From the NCBI GenBank assembly GCA_002394335.1, contig DGTP01000016.1:1-64000 (forward strand): 64,000 nucleotides of DNA. The letters are read 5' to 3'. Below are positions 23,160 to 30,003 of the stretch, one piece after another (the stretch's first letter is position 1; each line of letters opens with the position of its first letter). The DNA is from Bacteroidales bacterium UBA4333. GTDB taxonomy: Bacteria; Bacteroidota; Bacteroidia; Bacteroidales; Paludibacteraceae. A model generated the notes under the pieces. The model was given only the letters and a program-made list of their open reading frames with translations. It did not search any database and had not been told where the DNA came from. Made by a program: the position numbers and the translations under genes.

Positions 23160-23306
23160 ATGAAGAAAATGTATAAAAAACCAATTACGGAGACTCTGCG
23201 AATAGAGTCAAACGCATTGATGGATTTAAGCCAGGGAGGCAACACGAGTGATTTGCCATCAGGTACAGAGGGCAATGCTCCCAAGCGTCGTACGAGAGTG
23301 TTCTGA
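23160..23306 (+). CDS. 48-residue basic peptide
   Basis: ATG at 23160, 20 bases after the giant gene's stop. The start MKKMYKKPITETLRIES and a Gly/Asn/Ser-rich second half ending APKRRTRVF resemble the short 'MKK-Y-x-K/x-P-x-x-E' proteins I recall from many gut Bacteroidales genomes. Their role is not established. There is no signal peptide. It is probably co-transcribed with the giant surface protein and is followed by the hairpins at 23325-23389. Confidence 0.6.
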   Translation: MKKMYKKPITETLRIESNALMDLSQGGNTSDLPSGTEGNAPKRRTRVF

Positions 23307-23324
23307 TTTCAGAGTTCAGGTGTG

Positions 23325-23389
23325 TTTCCGCCCGCTACAAGTGGTTAGTGGGCGGAAATCACCGTAAAATCGCAAATTCCGCCCACTAA
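23325..23389 (+). terminator. Two mutually exclusive hairpins (terminator or attenuator)
   Basis: Segment A (23325-23337, TTTCCGCCCGCTA), segment B (23346-23358, TAGTGGGCGGAAA) and segment C (23377-23389, TTCCGCCCACTAA). A pairs with B over 13 bp with one G-U. B also pairs with C over 13 perfect bp (23345-23357). Only one stem can form at a time. No U-run follows either. They separate the 48-codon peptide from the promoter of the next gene. Confidence 0.55.
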
Positions 23390-23415
23390 TATTTGCATAT
23401 GTCAAAAAAAAGCAG

Positions 23416-23423
23416 TACCTTTG
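23416..23423 (+). promoter_or_regulatory. Bacteroidetes promoter (TTTG-N20-TACCTTTG)
   Basis: TACCTTTG with a TTTG at 23392-23395, about 95 bases before the ATG at 23519. It drives the DUF4874/DUF4832 gene separately from the giant gene. Confidence 0.75.
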
Positions 23424-23518
23424 ACAAAATTTTGATAAACGATCATAAATATAAAATCGCAGAATTTGATATACTATGATATAGGTTATTGTCTTTGACC
23501 AATAATTATACAAAACAT

Positions 23519-25495
23519 ATGAAACGGCTATTTATCTTACTGGCTGCCGTTGCGGCGGCTGTACTGACGCAGGCTGCTTCCGTCACTTACACGGCGGATA
23601 ACACCACCATCTTTGCCAACCCCGAACGCGGGTTTATCACCATGATCGGAGGTAACCTCTCCGAGAAGAAACCCTACGGCGTGAAAGGCAGCGAGGGCAC
23701 ACTCGATGCACACGCCTCCGGCGACATGGGATCATTGGTGCTGGTACACTATTACCTCACCAACTTCGTCAACACCGAGACCATCCCCGCCAAAGTGCTC
23801 AACGCCTTCGACGAGGACATGCAGGTGCTCCGTGCACGCGGAATGAAAGCCATCATCCGCTTCTCCTATGCCAACGGCACCTACGAGAAGAACGGCGTGG
23901 AGTCCGCCAAGGATGCTACGCTCGCTATCGCCAAAAAGCACATAGAGCAGTATAAATCCCACTGGCAAGCCAACGCCGATGTGATCTTCTGCTTCCAGGC
24001 AGGCTTCATCGGCGCCTGGGGCGAATGGTACTACACCGACAATTACGGCAACCAGTCCGGCACTATCAATGCCAACCGGCGCGCACTCATCGACGCACTC
24101 CTGGATGCCGTGCCTGCCGACCGTACGATACAGCTCCGTACACCGCTCTTCAAAACCGGTTATGTGGGTTCTACATCGCCTCTGACCGCCACGGAGGGAT
24201 TCAGCGGTTCCGCCAAAGCGCGTCTGGGACACCATAACGACGCTTTTCTGGAGAACAGCGGCGACCTGGGCACCTATGCCGACACCGCCAAGCAGAAGCC
24301 TTATATCGCCCAAGAGACACTCTATGTGCCCATCGGCGGCGAGAGCTGTATCCTGGACGCCTCGGTAGCGGCTGCCAACGCTTCGTATGCCAAGACCACG
24401 GCGGAGATGAGCCGGCTCCACTGGACTTTTATCCAGTCCGGCTACTCGACGGTGGTCACCAACCGCTGGCGCTCGGACGGTACGTTCGACGAACTGAACC
24501 GTAAGATGGGTTACCGCTTCCAGCTCGTGAGCGGCACATACGGCGATCAAGCCACCGCAGGAGGCAAACTCCCGGTGAAGATGCAGATAAAGAATGTAGG
24601 CTATGCGCCGCTGTATAACGAGAGAACGGCGTATATCGTCCTCCAATCCGGCAGTAAGACCTATCCCCTGCCGCTGCAGAGCGATCCGCGCCGATGGCTG
24701 CCCAACGGCGTTGTAACCACCATCGACGAACAACTGACACTGCCGTCCAATATCCCTGCCGGCACCTACCAACTCTATCTCTACCTGCCGGACAAGTATG
24801 CGTCGATCGCCTCCAATGCCAAGTATGCCGTGCGGTTCGCCAACACCGGTGTGTGGGAGAGCGGTACGGGTATGAACAAACTGAACGCTTCCGTGACTGT
24901 GAGCGGCGGGAACACACCCGAACCGCCACAGCCCGCGGGCGATGCCGTACTCCTGCCCGCTACGCTCAACAAAGCCAACGTAGCATCCTATTCCTCGGAT
25001 ATGAGCTGGTATAACACCGATTACTTTGATTTCGGACCTAACGATGCAGAGAACCTTGACCGCTGGGCGGAGTGGACAGTCGAACTACGCTATCCGGGCA
25101 AGTACCAAGTGAGCGAAGAGATGAAGTCGGTGCTGAATTCCGGGAACATCTTGGGACACTATTGGCACCTCCAGCTGTTGGGCAACAACTCCCCCGTAGC
25201 CGAATACACCACCAAAGCTGTCTGGGAGGAAGGCGGGATCACCTATGATGACAAATGGGATCTGTCTTCCGTAGCGAAAGGGGTTTACACCCTTCGTGTC
25301 CAAAACGCCCAGGAATGGGGACAACCCAAACTCAGAAGCCTTACGCTTGCCTATGACGGAGTGCTGCCTGCCGGCATCGGGCAGCAGGAGGCGGACATGG
25401 AAAAAGGCGCCCGGTATGATATACTCGGACGCCCTGTGGATGCAGACTATCGCGGGATAGTCATTACTCGTGGAGGCAAGTTCCTTGCACGGTGA
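23519..25495 (+). CDS. Secreted DUF4874/DUF4832 protein
   Basis: 658 residues from ATG 23519, which starts the signal peptide MKRLFILLAAVAAAVLTQAA. The N-terminal DUF4874 domain (about 25-190) begins with the family signature ANPERGF and has a TIM-barrel-like pattern with IRFSYANG and FQAGFIGAWGEWYY. DUF4832 follows (about 195-470), then a beta-sandwich (about 490-620) and a tail with RYDILGRPVDADYRG that resembles T9SS-type ends. The DUF4874/DUF4832 pair is common in secreted proteins thought to act on polysaccharides; its activity is not settled. The 3' end overlaps the convergent galactanase gene by 32 bases. Confidence 0.85.
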   Translation: MKRLFILLAAVAAAVLTQAASVTYTADNTTIFANPERGFITMIGGNLSEKKPYGVKGSEGTLDAHASGDMGSLVLVHYYLTNFVNTETIPAKVLNAFDEDMQVLRARGMKAIIRFSYANGTYEKNGVESAKDATLAIAKKHIEQYKSHWQANADVIFCFQAGFIGAWGEWYYTDNYGNQSGTINANRRALIDALLDAVPADRTIQLRTPLFKTGYVGSTSPLTATEGFSGSAKARLGHHNDAFLENSGDLGTYADTAKQKPYIAQETLYVPIGGESCILDASVAAANASYAKTTAEMSRLHWTFIQSGYSTVVTNRWRSDGTFDELNRKMGYRFQLVSGTYGDQATAGGKLPVKMQIKNVGYAPLYNERTAYIVLQSGSKTYPLPLQSDPRRWLPNGVVTTIDEQLTLPSNIPAGTYQLYLYLPDKYASIASNAKYAVRFANTGVWESGTGMNKLNASVTVSGGNTPEPPQPAGDAVLLPATLNKANVASYSSDMSWYNTDYFDFGPNDAENLDRWAEWTVELRYPGKYQVSEEMKSVLNSGNILGHYWHLQLLGNNSPVAEYTTKAVWEEGGITYDDKWDLSSVAKGVYTLRVQNAQEWGQPKLRSLTLAYDGVLPAGIGQQEADMEKGARYDILGRPVDADYRGIVITRGGKFLAR

Positions 25496-26801
25496 AAACG
25501 GCACCGTTGCGTTCTATCAGGAGTTGCCCGTTACGCATATACTTGCGTGCCGGCGCTGAAGCCGATACACAAGGAAAATCTTCGCCTTTCGGCTCAAAAT
25601 CAACGAATTTACCCATATAATACGGAGCACACACATCCGCTGCGGTCTTTGTGCTACTTACAGACCCGGTCTTGTTGATGGTATGACCTGCTGTGGTCTT
25701 GTTCTCGTTCCAGAAACCGCGGTTCTGCCAGCTCGGAATAACCGTTCCTTTGTCGCCGTTGCCTGCTTCTTCGGGGAACCAGTAGCTGATACCATCCACG
25801 TTCTCCAGCGGTTTGAGCGCGTCCACAAGGTCGCGCACGAACTGGTATTGACCTTTCACGTCACAAGTCCATACGTCCTGGGTGTCGTAATTAACTCCTT
25901 TCGACGGCCACCATTGGAAATTATAGGCGCACTCGACGATCTGCACGCGCTTGTCGGGGAAGTCTGTGGCTAATTGATTAATGGCTTTGACGAGGTTGTT
26001 CTTGTCGCTCTTGGAAGCCACTTGGGCTGCTGTCAGATAGCCGTGCCAAAAAGGATAGTAACTCAGTCCGATGACATCGAAATCCACGCCGCCTTTAACC
26101 AGTTTGTTGTAGTAGTAGGCATTGTAACCGCTGTTGGTGGGACGGTCGGTATGGATGATGATCTGTGCGTCGGGGCAAAGTTCACGCACGGTATTACACC
26201 CCGCTTTGAGCAATCCGAGGTAGCCCGTCCAATTCGATGAGGCCTCTTTTCTGGAATCAGGATTCACTTTGATACCGCAAAGTCCGTACATGATCTCGTT
26301 GCCTACCTGTACCAGGTCGGGTGTGGCGTTCTCGGCATTGAGGGTGGTGAGCACACGGCGTGTGTAGGCCGCTACACTGTCTGCCATTACGGCATCCGAT
26401 TTGCCTTTCCATGCCGCCGGAGCCTGGATGTGCGTAGCATCCACCCAAGTGTCGGAGTAATGGAAATCCAGCATGAAATACGCGCCTGCTGCTTTGATGC
26501 GCTTGCCTAATGCGGTGACATAGGCGAGATCCTGACAAACGGAAGGGTTGGAAGAACCGTCCTGGTCTTTTTTGGAGGGGTTGACGAAGATACGTACGCG
26601 GAAGGTGTTCCAGCCGCAATCTTCTACAAACCAGGTGATCAGATCCGGGATGTTTTTGCCGTTGACATCCTTGTACGCCGAGTTGTATTGCTCATAGAGC
26701 GGAAGGGCGGAGATGTCGCCGCCAACATAACGGGGCTTCGCGTTTGCCATGGCTGAGAGGCAGATGAACGCCATAGACAATAAGGTGAAAATTTTTCGCA
26801 T
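25464..26801 (-). CDS. Secreted GH53 endo-beta-1,4-galactanase
   Basis: 445 residues from ATG 26801. A longer frame would start inside the promoter. Signal peptide 1-19. The GH53 barrel runs from about 24 to 390, with YVGGDISALPLYEQ at the start, the acid/base glutamate in VQVGNE (E169) and the nucleophile in QIVECAY (E290), plus FDVIGLSYYPFWHG. The enzyme cuts beta-1,4-galactan side chains of pectin and type I arabinogalactan outside the cell. The end (RKYMRNGQLLIERNGAVFTVQG) is the shared sorting-type tail, and its codons overlap the convergent DUF4832 gene. No SusC/SusD pair is adjacent. Confidence 0.92.
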   Translation of the reverse strand: MRKIFTLLSMAFICLSAMANAKPRYVGGDISALPLYEQYNSAYKDVNGKNIPDLITWFVEDCGWNTFRVRIFVNPSKKDQDGSSNPSVCQDLAYVTALGKRIKAAGAYFMLDFHYSDTWVDATHIQAPAAWKGKSDAVMADSVAAYTRRVLTTLNAENATPDLVQVGNEIMYGLCGIKVNPDSRKEASSNWTGYLGLLKAGCNTVRELCPDAQIIIHTDRPTNSGYNAYYYNKLVKGGVDFDVIGLSYYPFWHGYLTAAQVASKSDKNNLVKAINQLATDFPDKRVQIVECAYNFQWWPSKGVNYDTQDVWTCDVKGQYQFVRDLVDALKPLENVDGISYWFPEEAGNGDKGTVIPSWQNRGFWNENKTTAGHTINKTGSVSSTKTAADVCAPYYMGKFVDFEPKGEDFPCVSASAPARKYMRNGQLLIERNGAVFTVQGTCLHE

Positions 26802-26840
26802 AACAGGTATGTGTTTATCAGTTAGGTTCTTATTCGGGCA

Positions 26841-26848
26841 CAAAGATA
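26841..26848 (-). promoter_or_regulatory. Bacteroidetes -7 promoter box (TATCTTTG) of the GH53 gene
   Basis: Minus-strand TATCTTTG lies 40 bases upstream of ATG 26801 and supports that start over the one at 26843. Confidence 0.7.
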
Positions 26849-26862
26849 CAACAAAAATTTAG

Positions 26863-26890
26863 AAATTCAAAATTAAAAATTCAAAATTAA
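26863..26890. repeat. Two 14-bp tandem units (AAATTCAAAATTAA)
   Basis: Two exact units at 26863-26876 and 26877-26890, just upstream of the GH53 promoter. One unit plus five bases also occurs between groS and groL (43260-43278). Confidence 0.8.
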
Positions 26891-26945
26891 AGACTATAAA
26901 TGCAAAATGGAAGCGATATGTTCATTTTTGGACGGGTACAGACAT

Positions 26946-26977
26946 AAAAAACAGGGCTGCCACGGTTGTGACAGCCC
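26946..26977 (-). terminator. Rho-independent terminator
   Basis: On the minus strand a 10-bp stem with one G-U (26977-26968 / 26963-26954) and a four-base loop is followed by six T's (26951-26946). It ends the 94-residue protein gene, 25 bases after its stop. Confidence 0.85.
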
Positions 26978-27001
26978 CTTGAACAGAACAAATACCTTTG
27001 T

Positions 27002-27286
27002 TTAACGCAGTTCGATTCTGCGTGTTACCGTTTCGCCGTTCACTTTGGCGTAGAGGCGGTAGATACCACGCTCCAGTTCAAACTCGGCGAACTTGCCTTG
27101 TTTCTTGTCGAGCAGCTTTCCGTTGATGGAGTAGAGGCGTGCCTCTTCCATCTGGGTGGATACTACTACGAGTGTGTTCTCGCGTAAGCGAACAGAGAAG
27201 TTATCTTTACTTTGTGCGGCTTGCGCGAATACGATGCTTGTCAAAAGTGTGACTACAGTCACCAAACTAACTAATACCTTTTTCAT
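27002..27286 (-). CDS. Small exported protein resembling a free T9SS-type C-terminal domain
   Basis: 94 residues: a signal peptide (1-23, cleaved after AQA) and one ~70-residue beta-sandwich (LVVVSTQMEEARLYSINGKLLD...LERGIYRLYAKVNGETVTRRIELR). The pattern 'x-ARLYSINGKLL...GIYRL' is that of Por-secretion-tail domains, but here there is no passenger. It has its own promoter (27390-27397) and terminator (26946-26977). Possibilities include a small envelope protein or a component that interacts with the sorting machinery; neither is shown. Confidence 0.65.
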   Translation of the reverse strand: MKKVLVSLVTVVTLLTSIVFAQAAQSKDNFSVRLRENTLVVVSTQMEEARLYSINGKLLDKKQGKFAEFELERGIYRLYAKVNGETVTRRIELR

Positions 27287-27645
27287 TGTTTTGTCCTTTC
27301 TTTCATTAAAAAGTTAAACAATCTAAAAAACAACAATCTTTTTTGTACCTTAAAGTACTGTCGCCTGAGTTATTTTTCAAACGACGGTGCAAAGGTAGAG
27401 CTTTTTTGCGAAACCGCCAAACATTTTCGCAAAAAAGATACAAAAAACGGTGTATTTTTCGTGAAAAGAACATGAAGTAGAAAAAATAGGATATTTAATA
27501 TGCAAGTTTTGCATAATAATAAGGTGAAGAGTGAAAGGTGGAAGTTGAAAGAGGGTGGTGGATCTTTTTTGGGGGACTTTGTGCTTAAAAAGGGCAAAAA
27601 TTATTAAAAAACACATTTTTAGTTGCGTATGTGCAAAAATTTTAG
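27287..27645. other. Intergenic region, ~360 bp
   Basis: Contains the promoter of the 94-residue protein (27390-27397), a 104-base leader for it, and a degenerate 7-8 bp microrepeat (about 27521-27556, GTGAAGAGTGAAAGGTGGAAG-like). Two overlapping short minus-strand frames here (about 75 codons) are AT-rich, lack family features and overlap the promoter, so they were not accepted. Confidence 0.5.
27390..27397 (-). promoter_or_regulatory. Bacteroidetes -7 promoter box (TACCTTTG)
   Basis: Minus-strand TACCTTTG, 104 bases upstream of the ATG at 27286. Confidence 0.6.
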
Positions 27646-27653
27646 TAACTTTG
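27646..27653 (+). promoter_or_regulatory. Bacteroidetes promoter of gmd (TTG-N20-TAACTTTG)
   Basis: TAACTTTG with a TTG at 27623-27625. It lies 95 bases before the gmd ATG and is followed seven bases later by an 18-bp palindrome. It is the likely main promoter of the long plus-strand run to 41656. Confidence 0.7.
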
Positions 27654-27660
27654 CAGCCGT

Positions 27661-27678
27661 TTTATGCGCGCGCATAAA
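27661..27678. promoter_or_regulatory. 18-bp perfect palindrome in the gmd leader
   Basis: TTTATGCGCGCGCATAAA is fully self-complementary, starts eight bases after the -7 box and lies at or just after the expected transcription start. It could be an operator or, in RNA, a short hairpin at the 5' end. Confidence 0.55.
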
Positions 27679-27748
27679 TTTATTGTACACGCGAGCAGGC
27701 GTATATACAGGCGTGTTGTGAGAGAGAATAAATACTAAGATTATTATA

Positions 27749-28861
27749 ATGAAGACAGCTTTAATTACCGGTGTTACCGGACAAGACGGAAGTTATCTGG
27801 CAGAGTTCCTGTTAGAGAAAGGGTATGACGTACACGGCATCATCCGCCGTAGTTCAGTCGATTTTCGTGAGCGTATCGCCCATCTGGAGGGAACGCCGCA
27901 TTTCCATTTGCATTACGCAGACATGAGCGACTCGATGTCGCTGGTGAAGCTGGTAGGCAAGGTGCAGCCGGACGAGATCTACAATCTGGCGGCACAGAGC
28001 CATGTGCAGGTGTCGTTCGATGCGCCGGAGTTTACGGCGGATGTGGATGCCGTAGGCGTATTGCGTGTGTTGGAGGCGGTGCGTACCAACCATTTGGAGA
28101 AGAGCTGCAAGATCTATCAGGCTTCGACGAGTGAGTTATACGGAAAGGTGGAGGAAGTGCCGCAGAGCGAGACGACTCCGTTCCACCCTTACAGTCCCTA
28201 TGCCGTAGCCAAATTGTACGGTTACTGGATTATCAAAGAGTACCGCGAGGCATACGACATGTTCTGCTGTTCGGGTATATTGTTCAACCACGAGAGCGAG
28301 CGCCGCGGCGAGACGTTCGTGACGCGCAAGATCACTCTGGCAGCAGCCCGCATTGCGCAGGGCAAGCAGAAGTGCCTGTATCTGGGTAATCTGGACAGTC
28401 TGCGCGACTGGGGTTACGCGAAGGATTACGTGGAGTGCATGTGGCTCATTCTGCAGCACGAGACACCGGAGGATTTCGTGATCGCTACAGGCGTTCAGCA
28501 CACGGTTCGCGAGTTCGCCACACTGGCATTCCGCCACGCAGGCATCGAACTGCGCTGGGAAGGCGAAGGCGTTGAAGAGAAGGGAATCGTAGTGGAGAGC
28601 CGGGATCCGAGAGTCAAGAGTGGCGATGTAGTGGTGGCTGTAAGTCCGGATTTCTACCGTCCGACGGATGTAGTGAACCTGTTGGGCGATCCGAGCAAAG
28701 CCAAGAGAGAGCTGGGCTGGAACCCGCAGAGCACCAGTTTCGAGCAGCTGGTAGAGTTGATGGTGGCGCACGACATGAAGAAAGTGGCTGCCGACGATGC
28801 GGCTGCCGAGATCCGCAAGGTCAATCTCGCCGAGTATCTGGAGAAAGGAGTGGACAAGTAA
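27749..28861 (+). CDS. gmd: GDP-mannose 4,6-dehydratase
   Basis: 370 residues, the usual length. Rossmann motif GVTGQDGSY (8-16), RRSS at 33-36, the STSELYGKVEEVPQSE block (127-141) and catalytic Y151/K155 in SPYAVAKLYGYW. It converts GDP-D-mannose to GDP-4-keto-6-deoxymannose in the cytoplasm, the first step to GDP-L-fucose. The next gene completes the pathway. GDP-fucose feeds surface glycans or protein O-glycosylation, which is common in Bacteroidales. A repeat-rich 197-bp spacer separates it from fcl. Confidence 0.97.
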   Translation: MKTALITGVTGQDGSYLAEFLLEKGYDVHGIIRRSSVDFRERIAHLEGTPHFHLHYADMSDSMSLVKLVGKVQPDEIYNLAAQSHVQVSFDAPEFTADVDAVGVLRVLEAVRTNHLEKSCKIYQASTSELYGKVEEVPQSETTPFHPYSPYAVAKLYGYWIIKEYREAYDMFCCSGILFNHESERRGETFVTRKITLAAARIAQGKQKCLYLGNLDSLRDWGYAKDYVECMWLILQHETPEDFVIATGVQHTVREFATLAFRHAGIELRWEGEGVEEKGIVVESRDPRVKSGDVVVAVSPDFYRPTDVVNLLGDPSKAKRELGWNPQSTSFEQLVELMVAHDMKKVAADDAAAEIRKVNLAEYLEKGVDK

Positions 28862-28911
28862 AGATCGGCTTATCGTCACGGTTGCGTGTCGTCAGCGTCA
28901 GCAAAAGCATC

Positions 28912-28955
28912 CGATGAGCATACGATGAGCATACGATCAGCATACGATGAGCATT
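28912..28955 (+). repeat. Four 11-bp tandem units (CGATGAGCATA)
   Basis: Units at 28912, 28923, 28934 and 28945, with one or two substitutions, in the gmd-fcl spacer. A degenerate GATTGATrAATGATGG array follows at about 28971-29064 and runs into the start codon of fcl. Confidence 0.85.
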
Positions 28956-28970
28956 CGATGGAGAACCGAG

Positions 28971-29064
28971 GAGGGATTGATGAATGATGGATTGATAATT
29001 GATGAATGAGGGATTGATAATTGATGGAATAATGGATTGATAAATGATGGAATGATAAATGATG
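28971..29064 (+). repeat. Degenerate AT-rich tandem array that carries the fcl start codon
   Basis: Repeating GGATTGATAATTGATGAATGA / GGAATGATAAATGAT-type units with several TGA and TAA triplets. The last unit supplies the ATGATG of fcl (29059-29064). No alternative start is seen. Confidence 0.75.
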
Positions 29065-30003
29065 GAAAAAAACAGTAAAATATATGTAGCAGGACACCGG
29101 GGAATGGTGGGTTCTGCGATTGTAAGAGAGTTGCAACGGCAAGGATATACGAATATCATTACCCGTACGCACAAAGAATTGGATCTGTGCCGCCAAGAAG
29201 CTGTAGAAGCATTCTTTGAGGCAGAGAAACCGGAGTATGTATTCCTGGCAGCAGCCAAAGTGGGTGGCATCGTAGCGAACCAGAACGCGCTTGCCGACTT
29301 CATGTACGACAACATGATCTTGGAGATGAACGTGATCCACGCGGCATGGAAGAACGGCTGCAAGAAGTTGGAGTTCTTGGGTTCCAGCTGTATCTATCCT
29401 CGTTTGGCTCCCCAGCCGATGAAAGAGAGTTGTCTCTTAACAGGCGAGTTGGAGAAGACCAACGAGGCGTATGCGTTAGCCAAAATCAGCGGTCTGAAGT
29501 ACTGCGAGTTTCTGAACCGTCAGTACGGGACGGACTATATATCCGTGATGCCGACCAACCTCTACGGTCCCAACGACAACTACCACCCCGAGCACAGCCA
29601 CGTGCTGCCGGCACTGATCAGAAGATTCCACGAGGCCAAGGTCTCCGGCGCTAAGTCCGTGACCTGCTGGGGAACGGGTGCACCGCTGAGAGAGTTTCTG
29701 TATGTGGATGACCTTGCAAACCTGTGCGTGTTCCTGATGAATAACTACAGCGGCAATGAGACCGTCAATGCCGGCACAGGCAAAGAGTTGACGATCAAGG
29801 AGTTGACGGAGTTGGTAGCGAAAGTGGTAGGCTACGAAGGAGCGATAGAGTGGGACAGCACCCGTCCTGACGGCACTCCGCGCAAACTGTTGGACGTAAG
29901 CAAGGCAACAGCGTTAGGATGGAAGTACAAGACCGAGCTGGAAGACGGCATAAGGCTTGCCTATAAAGATTTTCTGGAGAACCCAATGCGCGCAGAGCGA
30001 TGA
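29059..30003 (+). CDS. fcl: GDP-L-fucose synthase
   Basis: 314 residues. NADP-binding AGHRGMVGSAI (11-21), AAAKVGGI (65-72), catalytic S110 region in FLGSSCIYP and Y138/K142 in EAYALAKISG. The enzyme epimerises and reduces the product of Gmd to GDP-L-fucose. Starts at ATG 29059 or 29062; both lie in the repeat array. Its stop overlaps the following lipoprotein start by four bases (ATGA), so the genes are coupled. Confidence 0.97.
   Translation: MMEKNSKIYVAGHRGMVGSAIVRELQRQGYTNIITRTHKELDLCRQEAVEAFFEAEKPEYVFLAAAKVGGIVANQNALADFMYDNMILEMNVIHAAWKNGCKKLEFLGSSCIYPRLAPQPMKESCLLTGELEKTNEAYALAKISGLKYCEFLNRQYGTDYISVMPTNLYGPNDNYHPEHSHVLPALIRRFHEAKVSGAKSVTCWGTGAPLREFLYVDDLANLCVFLMNNYSGNETVNAGTGKELTIKELTELVAKVVGYEGAIEWDSTRPDGTPRKLLDVSKATALGWKYKTELEDGIRLAYKDFLENPMRAER

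Noticed and set aside
27370..27616. Two overlapping 75-79 codon minus-strand frames
   Set aside because: They cover the promoter of the 94-residue protein and are low-complexity AT-rich translations.
28821..29363. 180-codon minus-strand frame with SIIYQSII-type repeats
   Set aside because: The repetitive product is only the translation of the gmd-fcl spacer arrays, and it overlaps fcl.
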